Assembly (NCBI RefSeq): GCF_016937535.1
Contig: NZ_JAFHKK010000020.1
Location: 1 to 46,766 of the forward strand
From: Sulfurospirillum tamanense
GTDB taxonomy: Bacteria; Campylobacterota; Campylobacteria; Campylobacterales; Campylobacteraceae
DNA length: 46,766 bases
Reading direction: 5' to 3'
The notes beneath the pieces were generated by a model. It did not search any database, was not told the DNA's origin, and saw nothing but the letters and a program-made list of their open reading frames with translations. The translations under genes and the position numbers were made by a program. This document shows positions 33,874 through 42,942 of this stretch, piece after piece; the stretch's first letter is position 1, and each line of letters opens with the position of its first letter.

Positions 33874-35175
33874 ATGCAAAAAAAACTCATACTAGTACTT
33901 TTAAGCCTCTTGTTTGCAAGTTCTCTTCATGCCAAATGGTGGATTTTTGGGGGCGGCGAAGAAGAGGTGGGATTTGACTACCTGTACGCCAACACTCTCT
34001 CTTTTGATGATGCGGGGCAAGAAGCCATCATGATGCGCGAAAGTTTAGACAATGGCTACTTACATGTAAGAGGCAAAGCGCGCACGGGCAAAAACCCCGT
34101 GGGTGACGTGTCAGTCTCTCTTGATGGAGGAAAAACATGGAACAAGGCCCGTTTTGAAAAAGACGGTGGGTTTAACTTCTCTTTTGAACCTGACCTTGCT
34201 CAGACCTACCATATCGTCGCCAAAGTCATCGACACCACAGGCAAAGCCAACACCCTTGAAGATGCACAAATTCGCCTAAGCTTTAGCGACCTTGATGCGT
34301 ACGGGATGATTCAAGAAACCCTCACACAGCTTAAAACCTTTTACGAGCAAGAAAACGATACAGGCTTCATGCAGTACGTGGACAGAAACTTTGAGGGCGA
34401 TGAGATGACTCTTGAACGCGCCTTGCGCAAGGATTTTTCTGCCCTTGATAACATTCAAATCGACTTTTCTATCAGTAGCGTAGCCTTTTCAAACAATCGC
34501 TACTACGCCTCCATTCTCTTTAACCGCAGCGTTTTGGCCACTAGTGATGGTACCCTCTACCAAGACAGGGGCGTTACAGAATTTTCCTTTAGTGTGGGCG
34601 AAAAAGGAGCGATGCTTCTTTCTATGAAAAATCCGCTCATCTTCGGCCTTTCTTACGCCGCAGATGTGGCAAGCGGCACAACCGCCAACGCGCAAAATAA
34701 CGAGAATTTTTTGGTAGTCAATGACAGCGGAGGAGTTTCCCAAACCTCTTTGGCAAACCTTGAAGAGGGCGGCGGGGATGATTATATGACGAGTGGAAGT
34801 TTTACCTTAAACAATAATCAAGGTTTTGATTTCACTGATGATTCCGTTACCCCAATAGACCATATGAATCTCGCTAGCTATACTGGTCATATAGGATTGT
34901 TTGAAGGAAATAGGTTTGAGACCTTAGGCGGAGCGGCGGCAAAAGAATATGGTTCTGTTAGCATTGATGGCCTCACAGTAGATGAAGCGGGATATAACGA
35001 ATTTTGGGTGGGCGACCTTGATACATTAAATTCGGACGACGTGTTGGCTATAAAATTACCAAACAATACTTATGCCCTTTTGAAAATAACCACTATTGTC
35101 AACCTAGGAGGAGGAAACTATACAATCTCCCTTGACTACAAATACAACCCCAACGGTTCGCGCTACTTCCCCTAA
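33874..35175 (+). CDS. Exported multidomain protein of unknown function
   Basis: A 433-residue protein with a signal peptide (about 1-20, SLHA-KW). Residues about 60-135 look like an Ig-type beta sandwich (VSVSLDGGKTWNKARFEKDGGF). Residues 140-222 form a mixed alpha/beta segment (FYEQENDTGFMQYVDRNF, DFSALDNIQIDF) closely resembling the C-terminal domain of the next gene product, perhaps NTF2-like. Residues 300-433 are a further beta-rich domain (SGSFTLNNNQGFDFTDD, NTYALLKITTIVN). There is no lipobox. Ten bases separate it from the barrel gene and ten from the next gene. A perfect palindrome at 34060 encodes Leu-His-Val-Arg. Confidence 0.65.
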   Translation: MQKKLILVLLSLLFASSLHAKWWIFGGGEEEVGFDYLYANTLSFDDAGQEAIMMRESLDNGYLHVRGKARTGKNPVGDVSVSLDGGKTWNKARFEKDGGFNFSFEPDLAQTYHIVAKVIDTTGKANTLEDAQIRLSFSDLDAYGMIQETLTQLKTFYEQENDTGFMQYVDRNFEGDEMTLERALRKDFSALDNIQIDFSISSVAFSNNRYYASILFNRSVLATSDGTLYQDRGVTEFSFSVGEKGAMLLSMKNPLIFGLSYAADVASGTTANAQNNENFLVVNDSGGVSQTSLANLEEGGGDDYMTSGSFTLNNNQGFDFTDDSVTPIDHMNLASYTGHIGLFEGNRFETLGGAAAKEYGSVSIDGLTVDEAGYNEFWVGDLDTLNSDDVLAIKLPNNTYALLKITTIVNLGGGNYTISLDYKYNPNGSRYFP

Positions 35176-35185
35176 GGAGAACCCT

Positions 35186-38074
35186 ATGCGCGCGCTCATT
35201 TGTCTAGCCATTGCATTTTGCCTTTGGCTTCTTCCTTTGCAAGCAGACGATGAGAGCGTGCTTCGCTCCCAACTGACTAACCAAATCCAAGATTTGGAAA
35301 ACCTCAAACCTGAGCTTTTTAAGATTATCCGTCACTGCGAAACCGAACTTCCCAACATCAGCAAAGCCAAAGGCGACATTATCAGCTATAAAGACGAGGT
35401 ACAAAGCCATCTCAACTCCAACATCGTCAAAGCCGTAGCCAGTGGCGGGATTAACCTCGCTGTAGAAATGTTTGGGGCACGCAATCAGGGCAAACTCATT
35501 GACCTAGGCACGTGGGTCGTAGGAAAAGTTGCCGAGTATGGCATGGGCAAGTCAGCTTTTTTTGCGGGTCGCCAAGCACACTACACAAGAAAGCTAGATG
35601 GCGTTAGTCAAAAACAACGAGGCATAAGCGAAAAAGTAGACATGCTTTACCGCGTTGCAAACTCTTCCGATGAGGCAATGCAAGCTTACTATAATGCAAA
35701 TGGCCGTTATCCCGAATGGGAATTAGGCGATGCGGGTGTTTTTATTCAGCGTATGCGCCTTGTTGTCCAGCATGCAAAAAGCGCCATTGCGGAGCTTGAG
35801 AGCCTTGAAGAATACTATAAAGACTTACTCAAAGACAGCCAAGAAGACCTTAAGGACTTACAAGAAGAGATTAATTTTCTACGGGATGAGCTTGCCAGAT
35901 TGCACGAAAAAGACAAGGAAGAACAACTTAAAAAACTTGAAGAACCCACCTTAACCCCAGAAGAAGAGGCGAAAGGCACATTACCAACAGCTAGCCCAAG
36001 CATTCCCTATCAGCCCGATAGAGACTGCCCTAAATTCGAGAGAGATATTTTCCAACGTCTTAGAGAAATCGGTGCTCGACTCAACAGTATGAAGTCCACA
36101 GTAGAAGCCCATAAACACCAACGTCAAGTGTATCTTCATGAATATAAAGAAAACGCCAACACGAGGTACAACGCTATTTTGGAGGAATTCAAACGCTTTA
36201 AATACCCAGAGGGTGCCGACTCTGTAGCTTTAAATGAAATCAGAAGCGGTAATTTTCCAATGATTCCCTTTGACAAACTTCTTTCAGACGCACAACGTAT
36301 ATACGAGGCATGGGAAGAGCACAATAGCTCCTACAAAGAAGCGTTACAGACTTTTGTGGAGGGCTTACTGGCAAACCTAGACACCCAACACTACGACAAC
36401 CTCATCGCCCAAGGCATAGCCAACACCCTTGTTGCAGAAAGAGAGTACGTAGCTTTCCACAACAAGTGTGTTTCACGGCCCCCTATTACCAACGCCATTG
36501 GCCACCATGATCTCTATTTTGTCTCTAATGCCGCCATTGATGACTTGCGCGCTTTTAGGATTAAACTTTTAAAACAGATTCAAAGCATCGAGCAACGCTT
36601 AGAAGTATCCGAGAAAGAGCACAAAGAAAAAATGGAAGCATTACCTAGGTACTTTGCCAAACGAAAATCAGAAATGCGGGATGAAATTTCCCGCTACCAA
36701 GACCATTTAAGCAGACTCGCGCAACGTCAAGCCGCTGTAGAAGCCCTCAAGCGAAAGCTTTTGGCCAAGTACAAAAGTGCTCGCTTTACGCCGGTTAAAA
36801 ATGGCGACCTTACCACGTACCAACTCACCTTTGATGTTTCCTTGGAAAAAGGGGTTTGTCAAGCCATTAGTGCCATCCATAAACAAACAGCAACGGGCGA
36901 TATCGCCCTTATTAGCGAACTCCAACATGAGTTTTCTATCGCCGTCAATGCCCTTTTACACACAGGAGTTCCTGGCTACTTCCCCCACCATGCCTTTTTT
37001 GAGCTCGAACCGTCAAATTTTGAGGAAGCATACAAAGCGCACAATGCCCTAAACCTCAACAGCACGAACAGTGGTTTAATACTTAACAACACTAACTACA
37101 TCCTTGAAAGCCTCGAAAAAGAAAACTTTTTTCTTCTTGCTTCTTTGTATCCCGATTCTGCGTTTAAGCGCATTTGGGACGCACAGCAAAAAGCCCTAGT
37201 GGAGATGAACAGCGCCCTAAAAAACCTCTCCAGTGAGCTTAAAAATGCCCTTTCTATGGAACGCATCCATGACCAATGGGCAGAATCTTATGAAACACAG
37301 TTCAAGAAAAGAAAAGAAGAATTTGAGAGAGACCTTATCTGTTTAACAAGCGACAACCCCGCCAAATCAACCCTTGAGGGGCTTCTTGAGGAAATCGAAG
37401 AGATGGCTGGAAAGGTGAAACTCAAACCAACTTTCCTAGACGCAAGTGCCTTGTTGGATGAGGTGCGCACCCTGCATCAAAATGTTGAAAATTTTTATAT
37501 CGACGACACCTCTGCGTATGTGGCGCAATACAAAGCCTACATGGAGCAGCATGAACAACTAGATACACGCATCAATGTAACCGATGCCAACAAGCTTTTA
37601 TCAAGCGACAAGCGCGACCTTAATACCTTGCTTCAAAAAATCCAAGCACGACTTTCAGCCCATACCGAACACATGGCAACCCGAAAGGAAATTGCCTCTA
37701 TTGAGCCTGTCGAAATCCTCTACCAATCTTTTGCCCAATATTACTCTAACAAAAACCTCTCTTCACTAATGGCCTTGCTTTCGGATGATTGGAGTAGTAG
37801 TAGCGACGGGACGACATTGATGGACTTAGAAGATACCTTAAGCAATAGTTTTTCTATATTCGATGACATTCAGTGCGTCATTGACAGCTTAAGTATTCAG
37901 CCCCAAGGGAAAGACCGTTTTTTTGTCTCCTACACCATCACTATTGAGGGGCACATGTATGCTAATGACATTCGCCATTTGGAAAAATCTTCCGTTATTG
38001 AAGAAGTAGGGATCGAGGAGGGAAAAGCCCGTATTCTTAAAACAACAGGTGGACGGTTTTGGCCCACGCGCTAA
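35186..38074 (+). CDS. Large exported coiled-coil protein of unknown function
   Basis: A 962-residue protein with a signal peptide (about 1-20, LPLQA-DD). Most of it is helical. A strong coiled coil lies at about 195-255 (ELESLEEYYKDLLKDSQEDL onward), followed by a Pro/Thr-rich hinge (255-280, PTLTPEEEAKGTLPTASPS). Further helical stretches lie around 285-350, 480-540 and 690-830. The last 120 residues resemble residues 140-222 of the preceding protein. The ATG at 35186 follows AAGGAGA and a ten-base gap; upstream codons within the previous gene are rejected. A terminator follows. I recognise no family. It could be an elongated periplasmic adaptor working with the barrel protein. Confidence 0.65.
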   Translation: MRALICLAIAFCLWLLPLQADDESVLRSQLTNQIQDLENLKPELFKIIRHCETELPNISKAKGDIISYKDEVQSHLNSNIVKAVASGGINLAVEMFGARNQGKLIDLGTWVVGKVAEYGMGKSAFFAGRQAHYTRKLDGVSQKQRGISEKVDMLYRVANSSDEAMQAYYNANGRYPEWELGDAGVFIQRMRLVVQHAKSAIAELESLEEYYKDLLKDSQEDLKDLQEEINFLRDELARLHEKDKEEQLKKLEEPTLTPEEEAKGTLPTASPSIPYQPDRDCPKFERDIFQRLREIGARLNSMKSTVEAHKHQRQVYLHEYKENANTRYNAILEEFKRFKYPEGADSVALNEIRSGNFPMIPFDKLLSDAQRIYEAWEEHNSSYKEALQTFVEGLLANLDTQHYDNLIAQGIANTLVAEREYVAFHNKCVSRPPITNAIGHHDLYFVSNAAIDDLRAFRIKLLKQIQSIEQRLEVSEKEHKEKMEALPRYFAKRKSEMRDEISRYQDHLSRLAQRQAAVEALKRKLLAKYKSARFTPVKNGDLTTYQLTFDVSLEKGVCQAISAIHKQTATGDIALISELQHEFSIAVNALLHTGVPGYFPHHAFFELEPSNFEEAYKAHNALNLNSTNSGLILNNTNYILESLEKENFFLLASLYPDSAFKRIWDAQQKALVEMNSALKNLSSELKNALSMERIHDQWAESYETQFKKRKEEFERDLICLTSDNPAKSTLEGLLEEIEEMAGKVKLKPTFLDASALLDEVRTLHQNVENFYIDDTSAYVAQYKAYMEQHEQLDTRINVTDANKLLSSDKRDLNTLLQKIQARLSAHTEHMATRKEIASIEPVEILYQSFAQYYSNKNLSSLMALLSDDWSSSSDGTTLMDLEDTLSNSFSIFDDIQCVIDSLSIQPQGKDRFFVSYTITIEGHMYANDIRHLEKSSVIEEVGIEEGKARILKTTGGRFWPTR

Positions 38075-38084
38075 CTCTTTTTAG

Positions 38085-38115
38085 GCCTTACATATAAACC
38101 CTTTACATGTAAGGC
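38085..38115 (+). terminator. Terminator of the envelope operon, using one TTACATGTAA copy
   Basis: A 9-bp stem GCCTTACAT/ATGTAAGGC with a 13-base loop, followed by five T. The right arm is part of a perfect palindrome copy (38103-38112); the left arm is a decayed copy (TTACATATAA). Confidence 0.8.
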
Positions 38116-38161
38116 TTTTTGAAAATATTTTAATTATTGCTTAAATTTAGATATATTTTGG

Positions 38162-38167
38162 TATAAT
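38162..38167 (+). promoter_or_regulatory. -10 box of the helicase gene
   Basis: TATAAT preceded by an AT-rich stretch; it implies a leader of about 57 bases, as is usual for cold-regulated helicase genes. No regulator is visible. Confidence 0.55.
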
Positions 38168-38230
38168 CGTTCAAATTTCGACCAATCTAGCCCGCGTGTT
38201 TGCTACATTGATCTACTAGGAACCCTTTAC

Positions 38231-39688
38231 ATGACTACCACATTCGAATCTTTTGCCTTAGATGCAGCTATTTTTAAAGCTGTTCAAGAAGCCGGCTTTA
38301 AAGAGCCAAGCCCTATCCAGCAACAAGCCATTCCCCTTGTTTTAGAAGGGCACGACATGGTTGCCCAAGCCCAAACAGGTACGGGAAAAACCGCTGCCTT
38401 TGCTCTACCTATCCTTAGCAAGGTTGACCCTCGTGAAAAAGGTGTTCACGTTCTTGTTATCACCCCTACCCGCGAACTTGCTACCCAAGTCAGTGATGAA
38501 ATCTACATGCTTGGACGTTTTAAAGGGTTCAAAACCGTTACCGTTTATGGAGGTAGCTCCTACACGCGCCAAATGAAGCTCATCGAAGCGGGTGCGAGTG
38601 TGGTTGTAGCAACCCCTGGACGAATGCTAGACCTTCTTAAAAACAACCGCCTCAAAGACTTCAACCCTTCTGTTGTAGTGTTAGACGAAGCAGATGAGAT
38701 GCTTGACATGGGCTTTTTGGACGATATTAAAGAGATTTTTACCTACCTCCCAAGCTCGCGCCAAACCATGCTTTTTTCGGCCACCATGCCTGAACCCATT
38801 AAACAATTGGCTAAAAAAATTCTCAAAGAACCAAAATTTGTCAGCGTGACACCTGCGAACATGACCACCAACGTGGACATCGAACAGTGCTATTACGTCA
38901 TTGAAGAGTGGGAGCGCGATGACGCGGTTATCCGCTTGCTTGACACCCTAGACCCCGACAAAGCCATCATGTTTTGCCGTACCAAAAAAGAGGTAGACAT
39001 GCTCACCACCAAGCTCACGGCTGGAGGTTTTGCAGTCAAAGGCTTGCACGGTGACATGGAACAACCTCAGCGCGAAGAAGTCATCAAAGCCTTCCGTTTT
39101 TCCAATATTGACTTGCTTGTCGCCACCGACGTAGCCGCGCGCGGACTCAACGTGAAAGAAATCAGCCACGTCATCAACGTGCACATTCCTTTTGACCCAG
39201 AAAGCTATGTGCACCGCATTGGCAGAACTGGACGTGCGGGCAAAAAAGGGATGGCCATCACCTTGTGTACACCCATGGAGTACAACTCTATCCAGCGCAT
39301 TGGTAAAAAAGTGGGTACCAACATTGAACACCGTGTGCTCCCCACCCGCGGAGAGCTTCAAAAAAGCCGTTTAAGTAACCTTGCGCGCACCATCGAACAA
39401 GCGCCCTTAAACGAAAATGCCCCTGCAGTACTGACGGTTCTTGAAAACGAAACGGACCTTGCCAACATCGCTCTTAAAGCTATCTCGCTTTTACTCGAAC
39501 AAGAAAAAGCCAATGGCCCCGAAAAAATCGGACTAGATGAGCAAACTTTTGCTAAGGTCATCAAACGCTTGGCTGGACGTACAGATTCTAAAAATCGCGG
39601 CGGCTTCCGCAACCGTCGCCCCTCAGGCGGTGGTGGAAGAAGTTCAAGCGGTGGACGCAGTGATTATAAAGGCGGGGGACGCCGCTAG
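38231..39688 (+). CDS. DEAD-box RNA helicase
   Basis: A 485-residue helicase with the full motif set: Q motif (FKEPSPIQQQAIP), Walker A AQTGTGKT (47-54), PTRELA, TPGR, DEAD (VVVLDEADEML), SAT (LFSATMP), and in the second domain ARGLNV and HRIGRTGRAGKKG. A Gly/Arg/Ser-rich tail (after about residue 455) should bind RNA. It unwinds RNA duplexes in ribosome assembly or mRNA decay. The CsdA/DeaD and RhlE groups cannot be separated by eye; the length and RGG-like tail fit either. AGGA lies nine bases before the ATG. Confidence 0.93.
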   Translation: MTTTFESFALDAAIFKAVQEAGFKEPSPIQQQAIPLVLEGHDMVAQAQTGTGKTAAFALPILSKVDPREKGVHVLVITPTRELATQVSDEIYMLGRFKGFKTVTVYGGSSYTRQMKLIEAGASVVVATPGRMLDLLKNNRLKDFNPSVVVLDEADEMLDMGFLDDIKEIFTYLPSSRQTMLFSATMPEPIKQLAKKILKEPKFVSVTPANMTTNVDIEQCYYVIEEWERDDAVIRLLDTLDPDKAIMFCRTKKEVDMLTTKLTAGGFAVKGLHGDMEQPQREEVIKAFRFSNIDLLVATDVAARGLNVKEISHVINVHIPFDPESYVHRIGRTGRAGKKGMAITLCTPMEYNSIQRIGKKVGTNIEHRVLPTRGELQKSRLSNLARTIEQAPLNENAPAVLTVLENETDLANIALKAISLLLEQEKANGPEKIGLDEQTFAKVIKRLAGRTDSKNRGGFRNRRPSGGGGRSSSGGRSDYKGGGRR

Positions 39689-39700
39689 GCCTCCCTTTCC

Positions 39701-39724
39701 ACCGACGCTAATTGCGGCGTCGGT
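39701..39724. terminator. Possible terminator hairpin between the helicase and nspC
   Basis: An 8-bp stem ACCGACGC/GCGTCGGT with an 8-base loop, overlapping the nspC stop codon. No T-run follows in either direction, so it is weakly supported. Confidence 0.4.
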
Positions 39725-40859
39725 ACTCCTCGTATCCAAACTCCTTCACCACTTCAAATCGCCCATCTTTTCGCAACACACCCAAGTCGGGTAATTTAAT
39801 GCCATTAAAGGTCGTATTTTTCACGATGGTGTAGTGAATCATGTCTTCAAAAATGAGTTTTTGCCCTACATGTAAAGGCGCGTCAAAACTGTAATCCCCC
39901 ATGATATCTCCCGCCAAACAGGTGTTACCTCCAAGACGGTACGTGTAAGCTTTCTCACCCGCCTCGCCCGCTCCTCGAATCTGCGCGCGGTAAGGCATGG
40001 CAAGGGTGTCAGGCATGTGGGCTTCGGCAGAGGTGTCTAGGATGGCGATGTTCATGCCGTTTTCCACGATGTCAAGCACTGATGCCACCAATGGCCCTGT
40101 TTGCCAGCCTACGGCTTCACCAGGTTCTAGGTAGACAGGGATGTTGTTGTACCGCGCGCGAAAGGCGCGAATAACGCGGATAAGCCCTTCCACGTCGTAA
40201 TCTTCGCGGGTGATGTGGTGCCCACCCCCAAAGTTAATCCAACGCATTTGCGGGATAAACGCACCAAAGTTTGCCTCAAACCCCTCCAATACCGCTTCGA
40301 GTGCGTCTACATTTTGCTCGCACAGTGCGTGAAAATGCAACCCTTCAATCCCTTCAAGTTGCTCAGGCCGAAACTGCGCACGGGTGATGCCAAGGCGACT
40401 GTAAAGCCCACACGGGTTGTACAAATCCGCAGGAGACGCCGAAACCTCAGGATTAACCCGCAAGCCACACGAGACCCTCTCCTTGGCAAGCGCGCGAAAT
40501 TTCTCCCACTGGGCGAAGGAGTTAAAAACCACATGGTCGCTGATGGAGAGAATTTCTTCAAATTCGCTTTCTTTAAACGCGGGCGAATAAGTGTGGGTTT
40601 CTTTGCCCATCACCTCATGGGAAAGTTTGGCTTCGTGAAGCCCACTCGCAGTACACCCGTGCAGGTATTTTCCCACCCTATCAAACAGGGGCGTAAAAGC
40701 AAAGCCTTTGAGTGCCAAAAGAATTTTTGCTCCCGTTTGTTCTTGCACGTAGGCTAAACGCTTGAGGTTTTCCTCCAAAAGCGCTTCTTCACACACGTAA
40801 CACGGCGTGGGGATTTGGTCTAGGACTTTAGCAATGGCAGAGTGTTTTTGGAGTTGCAT
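39708..40859 (-). CDS. nspC: Carboxynorspermidine decarboxylase
   Basis: A 383-residue PLP enzyme of the alanine-racemase-fold decarboxylase group. The PLP lysine is in LLALKGFAF (Lys51). Other landmarks are INFGGGHHI (phosphate site), YLEPGEAVGWQTG and a GNTCLAGDIMGDY segment that supplies the second-subunit catalytic Cys. It converts carboxynorspermidine or carboxyspermidine to norspermidine or spermidine. It lies downstream of the matching dehydrogenase gene and an SDR gene, and has its own TATAAT box 20 bp upstream. A near-copy of the palindrome encodes Leu-His-Val-Gly. Confidence 0.94.
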   Translation of the reverse strand: MQLQKHSAIAKVLDQIPTPCYVCEEALLEENLKRLAYVQEQTGAKILLALKGFAFTPLFDRVGKYLHGCTASGLHEAKLSHEVMGKETHTYSPAFKESEFEEILSISDHVVFNSFAQWEKFRALAKERVSCGLRVNPEVSASPADLYNPCGLYSRLGITRAQFRPEQLEGIEGLHFHALCEQNVDALEAVLEGFEANFGAFIPQMRWINFGGGHHITREDYDVEGLIRVIRAFRARYNNIPVYLEPGEAVGWQTGPLVASVLDIVENGMNIAILDTSAEAHMPDTLAMPYRAQIRGAGEAGEKAYTYRLGGNTCLAGDIMGDYSFDAPLHVGQKLIFEDMIHYTIVKNTTFNGIKLPDLGVLRKDGRFEVVKEFGYEEYRRRN

Positions 40860-40878
40860 AAGGGGCCTTTTTGGTCGA

Positions 40879-40884
40879 ATTATA
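40879..40884 (-). promoter_or_regulatory. -10 box of nspC
   Basis: TATAAT on the minus strand in the 39-bp gap between the SDR gene and nspC, suggesting an internal promoter. Confidence 0.45.
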
Positions 40885-40898
40885 ACGCAATTTTAGGA

Positions 40899-41723
40899 CT
40901 AAGTTGCCCTTTTAAGAAGCTTATCCAAAAGCAATGTAGGCAACAACCGCTTGGCATACCACAGCACCTTGGTGGGCGTAGTGACACGGTAGCGCGCTTT
41001 GGGTTTAGGTGCGGTGATGGCCTCCAAAAGAGCGTCATACACCGCTTCTGGCCCAAGGGTAAAAGGGGTGGGTTTGCTCCCTTGTAAGCGCGAAAGGGTG
41101 GCTTCGTAGGTGGTTTTATGGGGACTGTTTTGCACATCAATGTAGGCGCGAAATTTTTGCAACGCGTTGGTGCGAAAGGCGCTAGCAATAGGGCCAGGTT
41201 CAATGAGCACCACATGGATGCCGCTATCACTTAACTCTAAGCGCAAAGTGTCTGCCAACCCTTCGATGGCAAATTTACTGGCATTGTACGCCCCTCGGTA
41301 GCCCATGGCGGCAAAGCCCAAAACCGAACTGTTGTACACAATGCGCCCGCTTCCTTGAACGCGCATGGTTTTTAAAACGAGGTTGGTGAGGGCTTGGGTG
41401 CCAAAGACATTGGTTTGAAACTGGGCTTTTAGGGCTTCATCACTCAGGTCTTCCACGGCTCCGGGCTGTCCGTACGCACCGTTATTAAACAGCACATCAA
41501 GACGCCCACCGCTTTGTTCGAGCACTTGAGCCAAGCCCGCTTGGATGCTCTCATTGCTGTCCAAATCCAAGCGGCACGCCCACAGCCCCATCTCCCGCAA
41601 ACGCGCCACATCCTCCGCCTTTCGTGCAGTGGCATAGACACGAAAATCTTCCCTTACATGTAAGGCTTTCGCGCAGTAAAGACCGATGCCTGAAGAGCAG
41701 CCAGAGATAAGGACGTGGCGCAT
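40899..41723 (-). CDS. Short-chain dehydrogenase/reductase
   Basis: A 274-residue classical SDR. The cofactor motif is SGCSSGIG (7-14), the structural NNGAYG follows at about 80-85, and the catalytic triad is Ser132/133, Tyr146 and Lys150 (YNASK). ATARK at 31-35, with a basic residue after strand 2, suggests NADPH. The substrate is unknown. It lies four bases behind the carboxynorspermidine dehydrogenase stop and before nspC, so it is part of the polyamine operon by position, though no step in that pathway needs it. The ATG at 41723 was chosen over an upstream start inside the previous gene. Leu22-His-Val is encoded by a perfect palindrome. Confidence 0.88.
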   Translation of the reverse strand: MRHVLISGCSSGIGLYCAKALHVREDFRVYATARKAEDVARLREMGLWACRLDLDSNESIQAGLAQVLEQSGGRLDVLFNNGAYGQPGAVEDLSDEALKAQFQTNVFGTQALTNLVLKTMRVQGSGRIVYNSSVLGFAAMGYRGAYNASKFAIEGLADTLRLELSDSGIHVVLIEPGPIASAFRTNALQKFRAYIDVQNSPHKTTYEATLSRLQGSKPTPFTLGPEAVYDALLEAITAPKPKARYRVTTPTKVLWYAKRLLPTLLLDKLLKRAT

Positions 41724-41727
41724 GAAA

Positions 41728-42942
41728 TCAATCCACCTCGTAACTTTCACCCGGTTTCATTTCGATGAGTTTCCATGGCAAGCCTTGGGCGTTTAGCTCA
41801 TCCATGAAAGGCTTGGCATCAAACTGCTCCATGTTAAAGACACCTGCGCCTTTCCATTTGCCCTCAAGTATGAGTTTTGCCCCAATCATGGCAGGCACGC
41901 CCGTGGTGTAACTCACCGCTTGGGCGCCCGTTTCGCGGTAACATGCTTGGTGGTCGCAAGTGTTGTAAATGTACACTTTTTTGGGTTTGCCATCTTTAAG
42001 ACCTTCGATGACGCACCCGATGTTGGTCATGCCCACGGTGCGAGGCCCTAGGCTGGCTGGGTCTGGGAGTAAGGTTTTCAAAAACTCGATTGGCACGATT
42101 TTCATGCCCTTGTGCTCTACTTCTTTAATGCCCAACATGCCGATGTTTTCAAGGCATTTCATGTGGGTGAGGTAGCTTTGGCCAAAGGTCATAAAAAAGC
42201 GAATGCGTTTGAGGCCTTTGATGTTTTGCACCAACGACTCCAACTCTTCGTGGTAGAGCAAATAGCTGTCTTTTGGGCCAACTTCTGGGTAATCCCACAC
42301 CATTTTAATGGCCATTGGTTCGGTCTCAATCCACTTGCCCGCTTCCCAATACCGCCCCTTGGAGCTGACTTCGCGCAGGTTAATCTCGGGGTTAAAGTTC
42401 GTAGCAAAAGGGTAGCCGTGGTCGCCTGCGTTGCAGTCTAGGATGTCGATGGTGTGGATTTCATCGAACAAATACTGCTGAGCGTAGGCGCAAAACACAT
42501 TGGTCACACCAGGGTCAAACCCGCTTCCCAAAAGACCCATGATGCCCCTTGCCTTAAACGCGTCATGCTTGGCCCACTGGAGTTTGTACTCAAATTTAGC
42601 TTCATCAGGGTGTTCGTAGTTGGCAGTGTCAAGGTAATCCACGCCCGTTTCCACGCACGCATCCATGATGGTCAAATCTTGATAGGGAAGGGCCACATTG
42701 AGCACCAAATCAGGCTTGACGCTTTGGATGAGCGCGACGAGTTGAGGAACATCATCCGCATCAACGCTGGCGGTTTCAATGCTTACATGTAAACGCTCTT
42801 TAATCTCTGCGGCGATTTCATCACACTTGGATTTGGTGCGGCTAGCAAGGACGATGCGTCCGAAGGTTTGGGTATTCATAGCGCATTTGGTGGTCACGAC
42901 ACGGCTTACGCCGCCCGCGCCGATGATAAGAACGGTTTTCAT
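41728..42942 (-). CDS. Carboxynorspermidine dehydrogenase (saccharopine-dehydrogenase family)
   Basis: A 404-residue NADPH enzyme with Rossmann motif LIIGAGGVSRVV and the family's GSGFDPGVTNVF, DCNAGDHGYPFATNFNPEINLREV and TTGVPAMIGAKLILEG. It condenses aspartate semialdehyde with putrescine or diaminopropane reductively, giving carboxyspermidine or carboxynorspermidine, the substrate for NspC encoded downstream. Assignment to CASDH rather than lysine metabolism rests on these motifs and on the nspC neighbour. Its ATG overlaps the rdgB stop (ATGA). A perfect palindrome (42783-42792) encodes Leu-His-Val-Ser. Confidence 0.92.
   Translation of the reverse strand: MKTVLIIGAGGVSRVVTTKCAMNTQTFGRIVLASRTKSKCDEIAAEIKERLHVSIETASVDADDVPQLVALIQSVKPDLVLNVALPYQDLTIMDACVETGVDYLDTANYEHPDEAKFEYKLQWAKHDAFKARGIMGLLGSGFDPGVTNVFCAYAQQYLFDEIHTIDILDCNAGDHGYPFATNFNPEINLREVSSKGRYWEAGKWIETEPMAIKMVWDYPEVGPKDSYLLYHEELESLVQNIKGLKRIRFFMTFGQSYLTHMKCLENIGMLGIKEVEHKGMKIVPIEFLKTLLPDPASLGPRTVGMTNIGCVIEGLKDGKPKKVYIYNTCDHQACYRETGAQAVSYTTGVPAMIGAKLILEGKWKGAGVFNMEQFDAKPFMDELNAQGLPWKLIEMKPGESYEVD

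Noticed and set aside
40215-40757. A 180-codon open frame on the plus strand
   Set aside because: It lies wholly antisense to nspC, which has clear catalytic motifs. Long antisense frames arise here from the codon usage.
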